Positions 1 to 8,211 of a DNA stretch of 13,851 nucleotides are shown piece after piece. Each line of letters opens with the position of its first letter. Position 1 is the first letter of the stretch. The translations under genes and the position numbers were made by a program. Origin of the DNA: Irineochytrium annulatum (Eukaryota; Chytridiomycota; Chytridiomycetes; Chytridiales; Chytridiaceae); the NCBI GenBank assembly GCA_027600665.1, contig JADGJL010000791.1:1-13851 (forward strand), read 5' to 3'. Under the pieces are notes generated by a model. That model was not told the origin of the DNA, did not search any database, and saw only the letters and a list, made by a program, of their open reading frames with translations.

Positions 1-296
1 GTCACGGCGGGGGCGGTTTGGGAGGGAACCCGAACCCGCGGGGAGTTAGAAGGGAGATGGTGGACGAGGACGGGTTCATCGTTGACGACTATCTCGCGTG
101 GTCGCTTGATTTGGAGGACGCCATGATCAGGGAGAGCGGATTTGAGGATCCCGTCGGGGGACGTAGTGGTGGTGGGCGGAATGGTGGGGGCAGTGGAGGT
201 GGAGGCGGCGGCTCGGGGAAGGACGCGTCCGGTGGGAAGGGGAAGAAGAAGGATAAGGTGTTGCTTGTGACAAATGGGGGGCGTAGGAGGTATTGA
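1..296 (+). CDS. 3' end of an unrecognised gene (5' partial), Gly-rich basic C-terminus
   Basis: The frame is open from the left edge of the window and ends at TGA 294-296, so only the C-terminal part (about 97 residues) is visible and its true start lies outside. The visible part begins Gly-rich, then has an acidic/hydrophobic stretch containing VDEDGFIVDDYLAWSLDLED, which looks structured. A long Gly-rich linker follows, then a Lys-rich patch (KGKKKDK), and the protein ends in GGRRRY. I do not recognise the family. No ATG near the edge can be the gene start with any confidence. GC-rich, codon-like composition that drops sharply after the stop supports real coding sequence. A nuclear or nucleic-acid-binding role could be guessed from the basic tail, but nothing specific supports it. 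Confidence 0.6.
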   Translation, partial: HGGGGLGGNPNPRGVRREMVDEDGFIVDDYLAWSLDLEDAMIRESGFEDPVGGRSGGGRNGGGSGGGGGGSGKDASGGKGKKKDKVLLVTNGGRRRY

Positions 297-1220
297 AGGC
301 AGGTATCCGTAATTGATTATATTCTATCCCGTTTCTGTGATATTTGTGTGCCTTTTTCCACTTTTTTTGGGGATCCTTCTTCTACTTCTGCCTTCTACTT
401 GTTACCGCACGCGCTTTTTCGAACTTGAACACCGTTGTTTTAACAAGTCTCATCGCATCCCTATTTTCTCTTCCCCTCATTTGTGGCCTCTTCTCTTTTT
501 ACCCGCAAAGTTGTCCATCGCCTTTTGATGGTGGAGGGATTTTTCGCGATTGGTGAAGGATTTAAAGTGTGTTGGGAGAGGTGGAGCCCATTTGGTGCTC
601 GACTGCTTGTAAATGTTAGCATGCTTGATGTTACGCGGTTGTTCCTCGAAGCTCTTTGCTACTTTGATATTTCGATAGACATAAGATACGCTTGCTCGTG
701 AACTGGGATGTGCATACGCGACTACAAGCTTTCGAGTGGGAACCTGCATACAAAGCACCTTATTCGCTATGCGATTAATTCCCATGCCAGTCAGCAGCCA
801 CGCTCCGCGACCACTGAACCTCGACGTCCACATCTGACACTGCGGCGGCGCCTCCAACGCCCCTGGCGCCCGCAGAGCGGCGGCGTGACGCGGCACCAGT
901 GAGAGAGCCCTGATGGCCAGACCCTTGCTTGTGCGCGCAAATGAACCGGATGGGAGTTTGCGAGTTTCATAAGGCCGTCAGCCAGCATGCGATGCAAATC
1001 CGGCCATTGGCCACACCACCTCGAACGGGCTGGCGGTGTGCGACTCAAACGGCCACAAGCGGCACTTGACGTCGTACGCTTTTTCCCCTGTCCCGTCTTC
1101 CCGGTCATCGTCACCGCCCTCGAGAGGAGTGCCGCCGCCGTCCTCGCAATCTAATCTCTCCCCGCCGCGCCGTCTACAGCTGCTCTGTCCTGATCGTCCT
1201 GCATTGATTCCACGCTCATC
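297..1220. other. Intergenic region and probable leader of the G-gamma gene
   Basis: The first half (about 300-560) is T-rich and holds no convincing gene; it is probably the 3' UTR of the upstream gene. From about 780 to 1220 the + strand is C-rich and pyrimidine-rich, as expected of a fungal promoter and 5' leader. There is no ATG between about 993 and 1220, so 1221 would be the first ATG of a transcript starting in that interval. Open frames on both strands here have no family resemblance and look like chance frames in GC-rich sequence. Confidence 0.5.
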
Positions 1221-1969
1221 ATGTAAGTGCGAGTCGGACTTTATACTGCTCTTTCCCACGACCTCACACCACGCCCGGCGTCCTTCCTCCAGGTACCACC
1301 AACAGCCCCAGTACCAGCAGCAACAGCAGCAGTCGACATCCCACTACGCTCCCTACCCTTCGACCGCGTACCAACAAAACGCCGCCTACCACCCGCAACA
1401 GGCAACCTACCAGCAACAGCCCCAGCCCACTGCATACGCCTACCCCTCCTATGCCACCCATCCCTCCACCACCGCATCCTACACGGCCCCGTCACCCGCC
1501 CCGGCACCTGCCAGCGTCGCGCCTGCCTCGGTGATCTCCTCGGCGCCCGCCGGCTCGTCCACGGGCAGCCTGACGGCCGCGCAGCAGAGGCAGAAGGAAA
1601 GCTACCAGCAGCAGTACCAAGCTTATGCGCAGGGGCAGCGCCGGACCGTGCAGGAGCGGAAGCTCGTAAAGATGCTGGAATTCAACGGGCAGCTGTATGA
1701 GGCCTTGAGGAGGCCGAGGATCACGGTCTCGGAGGCTAGTCAGAGGTATGTTGCTGTTAATTTTCTGGCGGAGTTTATTTTTTTTTATTATTATTATTTT
1801 TCCTTTTTGGTGTCCTTTGCTGACTTCTGGTTATTTCTTCCACAACTTCAGCCTTGTGAAGTTCTGCACAGAGACCCCTGACGCCTTGCTACCGGGCATC
1901 TGGGGAGAGAAGGCGGACCACCCATTCAAGAGGTCGGACGCGAGGGGTTGTGGGTGTAATATCATGTGA
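1221..1969 (+). CDS. STE18: Heterotrimeric G-protein gamma subunit (fungal Ste18/GNG-1 type) with a Gln/Tyr-rich N-terminal extension
   Basis: Exons are 1221-1222, 1293-1745 and 1852-1969, giving 573 nt and 190 residues. Introns are 1223-1292 (GTAAGT...CAG) and 1746-1851 (GTATGT...TGCTGAC...CAG). The C-terminal ~75 residues show the G-gamma layout: a helix (RKLVKMLEFNGQLYEALRRP), the signature RITVSEASQSLVKFC, then LLPGIWGEKADHPF, and a terminal CaaX box Cys187-Asn-Ile-Met with Cys185 as a possible palmitoylation site. G-gamma binds the G-beta propeller and tethers it to the plasma membrane by prenylation, in pheromone or nutrient signalling. Residues 1-110 are an unusual low-complexity Q/Y/P/A/S-rich extension with a six-Gln run; fungal G-gammas are usually about 90-110 residues in total. 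The start codon is split AT|G by intron 1: the unspliced frame has no other ATG upstream of Met128, and unspliced the ATG is followed at once by TAA. Family assignment is strong; the exact ortholog name is by analogy. Confidence 0.9.
1223..1292 (+). other. Phase-2 intron that interrupts the ATG start codon of the G-gamma gene
   Basis: A 70-nt intron with donor GTAAGT and acceptor CTCCAG. Splicing joins AT (1221-1222) to G (1293) to make the initiator ATG followed by TAC CAC CAA. Without splicing the same ATG (1221-1223) is followed directly by TAA (1224-1226), so unspliced mRNA would carry a minimal start-stop element instead of the protein start. Confidence 0.75.
1746..1851 (+). other. G-gamma intron 2 with T/TTA-rich tract
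   Basis: A 106-nt intron with donor GTATGT, a branch-like TGCTGAC near 1818 and acceptor CTTCAG. Joining the flanks restores the conserved G-gamma SEASQSLVKFC motif, which strongly supports the boundaries. It contains a T run and TTA/ATT repeats (about 1778-1800) that may vary in length between strains. Confidence 0.85.
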
Positions 1970-2881
1970 TGATGTTGTGCTTGTGGAACGGGAGGAGCCC
2001 GCTGAGATGGCGGTGGGGGGGAGAGAAGAGGGCGCATACGGAAAAATGATCAGGATGGAAAAGATCAAGTTATTGGGAAATCGTGGCGGGCCACTTTTAG
2101 GTTATCTCTTCCTTTATTGTAAATTTTTTTTCGTGTGGCTTTCTTCCTTAAATGAACTTATTAAAACACAGTTGTTCTCCGCGATTTGATCCTTTGTTAA
2201 TCATTCTTTTAAAATCATCTTCATTGTTCTCCAGCAGGTTGTTTTTTTTTTTGGCGGGTACCCCGTACCATATCAACTTAATAAAACTATTCTATGCGAC
2301 ATTGATACGTTCACGGTGCTTCGACGACGCGTAGTTGTATGCAGAATATGGGGAGAAGCGCTTGGACAAAATTTAATTACACATACATCAGCTGGAGATC
2401 GACAGAGTTGCAAAAAGAACACAAAAGTCGTATGCATGCATGTTATTAGGGCTTGCTTTGGTTATTGTGCATTATTGTTGACTATCCTGCGCCGTGGACT
2501 CGCCAAGCGGTCATCAAGTCAGCCTGTCTGCCAGTCTGATGCAGAGTGAGTTCACTCATGCTGCAACATCTTGCAAGAAGTTGTTTAAGTTGAGTATAGT
2601 TCGCCTGTACATGCTAGGACTTCGTTGCTATACGTCATATTTATTCGTTCTAAAACATAAACAAAAATTGGGAAGATGTGGGTAGGGGGCAAGAATGAGG
2701 GAGAGAGAATTGCTGTACAAATGTGTGTGGAAGGAGTTGGCGTGAACTAAGAGGGATGAGTGGGAATCTCAGAACGTCAAGCCAACGTAGATGCAGCGGA
2801 TCGGCACCTGAACAAATACGAAATAAGCACCACGCTGGCAATATGACCTAAGCTGAAGCTAACACTAGACATTGCTCAGCA
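1970..2881. other. Convergent intergenic region (3' UTRs)
   Basis: About 900 nt between two convergent genes, AT-richer than its flanks. It holds a + strand AATAAA at 2279-2284, usable by the G-gamma transcript. The opposite strand has AATAAA at 2645-2640, usable by the membrane-protein transcript. A short inverted repeat GAGTGA-GT-TCACTC lies near 2547-2560. No frame here has convincing protein character, and no tRNA-like B box was seen. Confidence 0.5.
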
Positions 2882-3772
2882 CTAAACCTGGCTCCACTCC
2901 TGAGGCACCGTCCTGTTCGCCCAACCCGACCCGGCCCCAACATTACCAAACCTCCCAGCTTGCAACGAGCCCCTCGTCGATCTCCCCGGCGTCCCCCACG
3001 CGGCCACCTCCTCTGCCACACCCGGCTGAATGTACCCATGATGATGCGCGCCGCCGTGAGCGGCGGCCGCCATCTCCCCGCCGACAAACCTCAGCGTCGA
3101 CGTCCTTTTGCCAGAAGCGTCCATCATCCCCTTGGCGCCTCCAGCGCTCCCGCCGCCAGACCTCCTGCCCAGCACGGCTAGCGTCGATTCACCCCAGTCG
3201 ATGGGCGCCTTCCGGTGCTCGCGTGAGCCGCGGACGTTGCGCCACCAGCACCAGCCGGCCGTCAAGAGCACGCCGAGGGTCAGAGTGCCGACCAACACAA
3301 CAACCACGACTTTCACGGTCGCGGTCGCAGGCGCGGCCGCGCCGCCGCCGGTGTCGGGGGAGGACGTCGCGGACGAGGTTGAGGTGGCCGCGGTCGAGGT
3401 GCCGACGGATGGCGCGGGCTTTGCGGGTTTCGTCGTCCGGGTTCTCGAGGGCGTGGAGGAGTCGAAGTCGGTCACGGTGACGACGGTAGGCGGCGGCTTG
3501 GCGGATGATGCCCCGGCTGCGGTCGCGGTCGACGGTGAGGCGGGGCCACTGACAGACGTCGACGGTGAAGCCGGGACGGGCGGAGCCGGAGTCAACGGCG
3601 AGCGGCCCTGCGTATTCACCGGTGTGGTTGACGCGGCGGTCGGGCTCGGGAGGAGTGGATTAGTCGGGATGGCGCTGACGACACTGGGTATAAGAGGATC
3701 CGGAGCCTGCGGCCGAGCAAGGACGACGACGGCGCTGAGGAGAGCAAGGAGGAGGACGGCGATGCGATGCAT
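2882..3772 (-). CDS. Single-pass (type I) membrane protein with Ser/Thr/Pro-rich mucin-like ectodomain
   Basis: One exon, 296 residues. The start is placed at the ATG at 3772-3770 because it begins directly with a signal peptide (MHRIAVLLLALLSAVVVLA); an in-frame ATG 22 codons upstream would bury it. After the signal peptide comes a Pro/Ser/Thr/Ala-rich, probably O-glycosylated stretch (about 21-150), then a membrane segment at about 153-177 (VKVVVVVLVGTLTLGVLL, ending GWCWW). A basic stop-transfer (RNVRGSREHRK) and a roughly 115-residue Gly/Ala/His-containing cytoplasmic tail follow. The layout resembles fungal wall-stress sensors of the Mid2/WSC type, but no WSC Cys module is present, so that role is only an analogy. 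It is transcribed divergently from TBC1D31. Product family unknown; coding status likely from codon composition and topology. Confidence 0.75.
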   Translation of the reverse strand: MHRIAVLLLALLSAVVVLARPQAPDPLIPSVVSAIPTNPLLPSPTAASTTPVNTQGRSPLTPAPPVPASPSTSVSGPASPSTATAAGASSAKPPPTVVTVTDFDSSTPSRTRTTKPAKPAPSVGTSTAATSTSSATSSPDTGGGAAAPATATVKVVVVVLVGTLTLGVLLTAGWCWWRNVRGSREHRKAPIDWGESTLAVLGRRSGGGSAGGAKGMMDASGKRTSTLRFVGGEMAAAAHGGAHHHGYIQPGVAEEVAAWGTPGRSTRGSLQAGRFGNVGAGSGWANRTVPQEWSQV

Positions 3773-4081
3773 GGTTGCTGGTGGATGAGAACGGTATGTT
3801 GGGAGAAGCTCATCGGAGTGGGCGGGTAGGGCTTCCACTCATTTGACAAACGCCCACCTGCCAAACGCCCGCCAATGTCCCGCCAACGCAAACCGCCGTC
3901 CTGACCGTTGACGCCAATTCGGCCGCAGAACACCGCCGGCGTGCGGCGTCCGTGTCGACGCTGGGTCGCCAATCGAAAAAAGCATTTTTTGCTTACTATT
4001 ATACCAGATTAGGGATTGGCTTCTTCATTAAACATGATCGTGCAGACCTTAAACCAAAAGCCATGCTCGCCTGCTAAAGTA

Positions 4082-4137
4082 GATTCAACTTACCTTTTTG
4101 GTTGCCGACGTGGCCTTAACTTTTAGTGAGTTGAATC
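4082..4137. repeat. 12-bp inverted repeat (stem-loop) in the divergent promoter
   Basis: The left arm GATTCAACTTAC (4082-4093) pairs with the right arm GTGAGTTGAATC (4126-4137). Eleven Watson-Crick pairs plus one G.U wobble form if transcribed as + strand RNA, with a 32-nt loop. The loop contains GGTTGCC and GTGGCC. It could be an RNA hairpin, a dimeric transcription-factor site, or chance. Confidence 0.6.
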
Positions 4138-4222
4138 GTACGCCCCTCATCGCAAATTGCATCGACGGCTTTTGCTGTGATGGAGAAGGCAAGGGCGACA
4201 TGCGCGACGTGGGACGGCCGCC

Positions 4223-4298
4223 ACGCGCGTTGGCGGTCGTGACCCTACGCGTGACGGACGCGTCATTGTTTTCACGATGATGACGCGCGTTGTGAAAA
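4223..4298. promoter_or_regulatory. Cluster of ACGCGT / ACGCGCGT palindromes
   Basis: ACGCGCGT occurs at 4223-4230 and 4283-4290, and ACGCGT at 4247-4252 and 4258-4263. In addition TTTTCAC (4269-4275) and GTGAAAA (4292-4298) form an inverted repeat around the last copy. ACGCGT is the MluI cell-cycle box bound by fungal MBF (Swi6/Mbp1-type) factors, so cell-cycle control of one or both divergent genes is a reasonable inference. The site is read from sequence only. Confidence 0.45.
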
Positions 4299-4472
4299 GT
4301 TGTGGTCCGCGCTGCGTAGTGAGCATTTGGGTGCGAAGTTGGCGTAGTTGCGAGCGAGAGGATGTAGCGTAGACGGTAGTAGGACCTGTTATTAATCAAG
4401 TTGTATGTGTTGGTGGAAGGGCTCAGCTTCCAACATCGTCAAACGATCATCGGACACGTGCGTTCGACCCCG

Positions 4473-7400
4473 ATGGTCAATATCACCCCCAGCATCGCCA
4501 ATCCCCTACCTTCGAGGACCATCTATGTGGGCGACTCACGGGCTGGTCCCATCTGGAGGCTGCAGGAGTGGAGGAAGATCGTCGGTGGTGTCGTGAGCTC
4601 TGGGTAAGTTCCGTTAACCTCCTGCCGGTGGCGAGGCTGTCGGCTCATGGGTCGCGCTTTGATCTGCAGGACCCTTCTCAAGGTCTTTAACGCATCCCCG
4701 TCGCTGAATCGGCAGCCCACCGCGGATGGCGTACAGCCCTTCCTGAGGCCGATCCCGTTCACATGCACGGCGATCAGCGCTGAGATGCAGCCGGCGGCCA
4801 ATGTCGACCCCACGCCCGCCGTCGACGTTTCGTATGCTTTCGTTCTGGCTGCTGCTGATCAAAGGGGACACGTTTTCGCCATGGATTTCCCGAAGAATAG
4901 GTGTGTTATCTGGTTTGGCAGTCGAAAAAGCTAACGTCGCTGTCACGCAGGTTTTGGCTGGTTGCGAGATCGGGTGTATCGGGCACATGCATGGCGTTCA
5001 GCATGGTGCGCAAGCGGGAGTTGATACTTGGGTTGTCGGATAATTCGCTACATTGCTATAACATTGGTGAGTAGGATGTGCCTGCTTTGTATAATCCGGA
5101 CGACCTGCTCAAAACGCGTATTTGCAGACACCGGTCAACTTGTGGCGAAACTTCCGGCCTATCACCGTGCCGAGCCGATGACGATCTCCGTGCATCCGAG
5201 CATGCCTTACGCCATGACGACGAGCCGGGTGGAGTCGATCCTATGGGATACGGAGAAGTGGGAGCGCAAGCGGATCTTACAGAGTGGTGGGCCGCCAGGT
5301 GTTCAGCAGTCCTCGTTCACGCCGAGCGGGGACTCGATCATAACGGCCTTTAACGACGGGACCATTTTGATTTGGGATACGGAGAGCTTTGACGTGAGGT
5401 GGAAAATCGTTTTGGAAAGATTCTCGGCGGACCTTGCGGAGGATCAAACGGAGGTGCTGAGGCTGATGACAATGCCGAGAACGTCATTCTTTTCAGTCTC
5501 GAAGGACGGGGAGCTTCTCATCTATGGCGGATTGTAAGCAATCTACTAATGTTCTTTTGGGTTTACTTTACCGCAGGGCGCCATCGCTATACGTTTGGAG
5601 CCTTATCGAGAAGCGGCTCTTGCATGAGATCCTGCTTCCATCCTTTCAGGGTAGAGTTATATCACAAGTGGAGTTCGTTGGACACACTTCGGTTCGTCTC
5701 ACTGTTCTGAGCTTTATTGACTTCTTTTGCAGGTCGCTGCTGTCCTGTCAAGCGGCGGCGATATGCTATTTGTTAATGCCGCGGAAGCCAGCCGCGTTGG
5801 CGAATTAACCGGAAAACATCAGGCACGCCAATCCGTTGACTGTTTGCGAGTGCTTAACGGACCAAAGTTTAGATCGTTATCAGTTTCACCTGACGGTAAC
5901 GTCATAGCCGTGATTCTTCAAAATGCGAAGTATTCAATCCGACTTATCCGAATCGATAGCGTCATAAACCCTAACGTAAGCAATGTATGCAGTTGTGTCC
6001 TTGAAACTGATGGAGGTTGAAGAAACGGGTGGTCGATGATACAACCGAGGATCCCGAAAAGGTAAGAGTTATGTTCCTATACTTCTAACAATTGTAGATA
6101 CCAAGCGAAGATGTTGACGCAGGTATTATTCGAGGAACCGCTTTGCTTTGGATTCACAACTTTTAGACGCACCGAAAATTAGGTTGAATGCGGAAAGGCC
6201 TAAAACCTTTTTTGAGCTTATAGAAAATCAGGTAAGCAGTTCTGCGATGATCTCGTTTTCAACGCGGCTCAGGAAGAAACAACCGTGGTGAATCGACGAA
6301 AACTTCGCAAGTTTTTGAAGCACTATGGCTCCTATCCGGATCAATATAGGTTAAGCGGGGCGCCGAATATTTGACTAAGCCATGATAGGACGTTGATATG
6401 GCGTTTCTTGCTGCGAATACCGGAAAACCGAGACGCTTACGAGTCTCTTTTAAACCGTGGTGTTCATCCATCATTCAAAAACTTTCGAACCGATTTCCCA
6501 TTGAAAAGCGACCGGCTTGCGAAATCTATGGAACGGTTGGTTGATCTACGTCATCTGTATTCTGAAGGTCTTTAGCGTCCTCTCCGCTCTTGCATTTTGG
6601 TCACCAATATTTGAAAATCTCGATTATCTGCCCGGGCTTGTTTTTCCATTTGTTAAGCTGTTCATTCACGATATGTTTTCTGGCTTTGAAGTGATTATGA
6701 CGGTTTTAGGTTTGTTGTTTGGGATCCATGAGGCCTGTTATTTATCTGCTTAGTAAATTGGTGCCAAAAATGGTGGGACTATTTTCCCAATCCTCCTGTT
6801 GAATGCTTGGATGTGCTGGAGATATTGCTCACTTACCATGATAAGGACCTTGCTGCGCACTTCGTGAAACATAAGATTACGAGTCAGGTATCATCGGCTT
6901 CTTGCAGCCAGTTGATGTACTCACTCGCGCCAGATCTATGGATGGACTGTGATTCAAGTATTGCTCTCCGAGATTCTTTCGAAGGACGACTGGCTGAAAG
7001 TGTGGGATCACTTAATCACGAACCCACCAGCCTTTATGTATTATATTGTTGTCGCCTATATACGGAAATTCAAATCGTCCCTAATGGCAATAACCAAGGT
7101 TAACGACTTCAAGGTATGGCAGGAATGAGGAGCGCGATTAAACGAATATAGTTTTTCTTCACGCGAAGAAACCCTGTCATCATCGACAATGTAATCATTG
7201 GCGCTTATAAATTGCACGATGTCACACCTGAGTCTGCCTCGCCGGTGACATTCTTCAAGCCATTTGGGCCGCTATTTTTGGGACAGTACCCGATATTCAA
7301 TCAGTACCCCGAGTTCATCGTCAACTATCAGAGCAAAATGAAGGAGAGAATACGTGCAGACGAGGAGGACTACTTACGAAAGAGGCATGTGTTGTCGTCG

Positions 7401-8210
7401 TCCCGAATCTGGTGGTTCAGACTGACCATTTTCTAGGAAAGTCGCTGACGAAGTTTCCCGTCTTACGGAGGAGCTTCGGCGCGACAAAGCCAATTGGGAG
7501 AACGCGGATTGGAAAATGAATGACATGGTCGAGAAGTGGTGGGAGCAAATGATGAGCATGGAGGAATCAAATATTGATAGAAAAGCGAGGTTTGCTATCT
7601 CTGCCTGCTCGGTGTACTAAAAGGGAACAGACTAGATGCTTTGGAGAAGGAGCAGCGAGCCAAGGCGCTTCGCCAAATATCGGAAGGTAAAAAGCTAATT
7701 TTTTTGTTTTACGTTTGCTAACTTTTACTTCAAGCGCGAAAAAGTTTCGTCAATCATCAAAACGACACGACTCGGATGCACGCGCACGCCCTCGCTCGCG
7801 CCGTCGGAGTCAATGCGCTGGAAATGGAGGCGAGGGTGGATGAAGACACTATTGACTCCCGTTTCAAAGAAGTAGAGATGGAATGGCTCGCACGCCGTGA
7901 GGAGATGCTGTCCGCGCGTGAAGAGCTCGCGCGCCTTGACAAAAGGAGGCTGGAGAGGCTCGTCAAGAATGCGAGGAAGCTCGGTGTCACGAATCTTGAC
8001 CGGGAGGAGACACCTCCCGTGTCGCCGCGCCGGAGGCCAGCATCACCGGACAGAAGAAATAGGAGCGCGTCGCCGTTGAATCCTAGAGTGTGGTCGCCGG
8101 AGATGCTCGAGGAGACGAGACATCGTCGGGGCGAGGGAGAGGAGACACCCGACGTTAGGAGGGAGAAAGAAGGTCCGCTGGACAAAAGACGTGTCGTAGC
8201 TTTCGAATAA
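4473..8210 (+). CDS. TBC1D31: TBC1D31 (WDR67) homologue: WD40 + TBC domain + coiled coil, ciliary/centriolar-satellite protein
   Basis: Eighteen exons: 4473-4603, 4670-4900, 4951-5066, 5128-5533, 5577-5691, 5733-5975, 6023-6061, 6098-6122, 6167-6231, 6273-6349, 6389-6535, 6576-6709, 6754-6887, 6934-7113, 7152-7384, 7437-7589, 7631-7686, 7735-8210. They sum to 2961 nt, one open frame of 986 residues (the animal protein is about 1,060). Residues ~10-420 are WD repeats (VESILWDTEKWE, GTILIWDTESFD, SLYVWSLIEKR). Residues ~458-750 are the TBC domain, with family-typical VLSALAFWSPIF, DYLPGLVFPFVKLF, NWCQKWWDYFPNPP, ITSQIYGWTV, FFFTRRNP and GQYPIFNQYPEFIVNYQ. Residues ~745-900 are a charged coiled coil, and the tail is rich in S/T-P sites. 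In animals TBC1D31 sits at centriolar satellites and promotes ciliogenesis. Usual TBC catalytic residues are absent (D518 kept, Arg finger replaced by L521; YxQ is Y549-L-P551). ATG 4473 is the first in-frame ATG. Confidence 0.92.
7385..7436 (+). other. Candidate GC-AG intron (intron 15 of TBC1D31)
   Basis: Frame continuity from EEDYLRKR to KVADEVSRL needs a phase-2 junction ending at TAG 7436. The boundary giving the most natural join is AG|GCATGT at 7384/7385, a GC donor. A canonical alternative uses GT at 7391, adding His-Val to the protein (988 residues). The acceptor and a branch-like CTGAC are clear; the donor choice is open. Confidence 0.5.
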
Positions 8211-8211
8211 A
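8206..8211 (+). promoter_or_regulatory. AATAAA poly(A) signal overlapping the TBC1D31 stop codon
   Basis: The TAA stop (8208-8210) lies inside AATAAA (8206-8211). If this hexamer is the working polyadenylation signal, the 3' UTR would be only tens of bases long. This fits the short gap to the next gene's leader. Confidence 0.5.

Larger units (their letters stand above)
3773..4472. other. Divergent promoter region with palindromic elements
   Basis: About 700 nt between a leftward membrane-protein gene and rightward TBC1D31. The part near 3970-4130 is AT-richer; the part near 4190-4300 is strongly CpG-rich and palindromic. It holds a 12-bp stem-loop (4082-4137) and a cluster of ACGCGT-type sites (4223-4290), described separately. 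A minus-strand open frame (4399-4085) has no recognisable protein character and overlaps these elements, so it is not called. Confidence 0.55.

Noticed and set aside
477..896. Minus-strand 139-codon open frame
   Set aside because: No family resemblance, spans a T-rich 3' UTR and a GC-rich leader with no consistent codon composition; likely a chance frame.
1036..1881. Unspliced + strand frame reading through both G-gamma introns
   Set aside because: It has no ATG before the Gln-rich part, ends inside the second intron's downstream flank, and loses the conserved SEASxSL motif and CaaX end.
2256..2268. GGTAC-CCC-GTACC small palindrome
   Set aside because: Five-base arms are expected by chance and no T run or gene context supports a function.
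3108..3788. + strand 226-codon frame opposite the membrane-protein gene
   Set aside because: Antisense shadow in GC-rich DNA; the minus strand has a signal peptide and membrane segment in a sensible order.
4085..4399. Minus-strand 104-codon frame in the divergent promoter
   Set aside because: Overlaps palindromic regulatory-looking sequence and has no protein-like organisation.
4455..4480. GTTCGA resembling a tRNA B box
   Set aside because: No pairing T-arm stem, no A box or acceptor stem at the right distance; lies at the TBC1D31 start.
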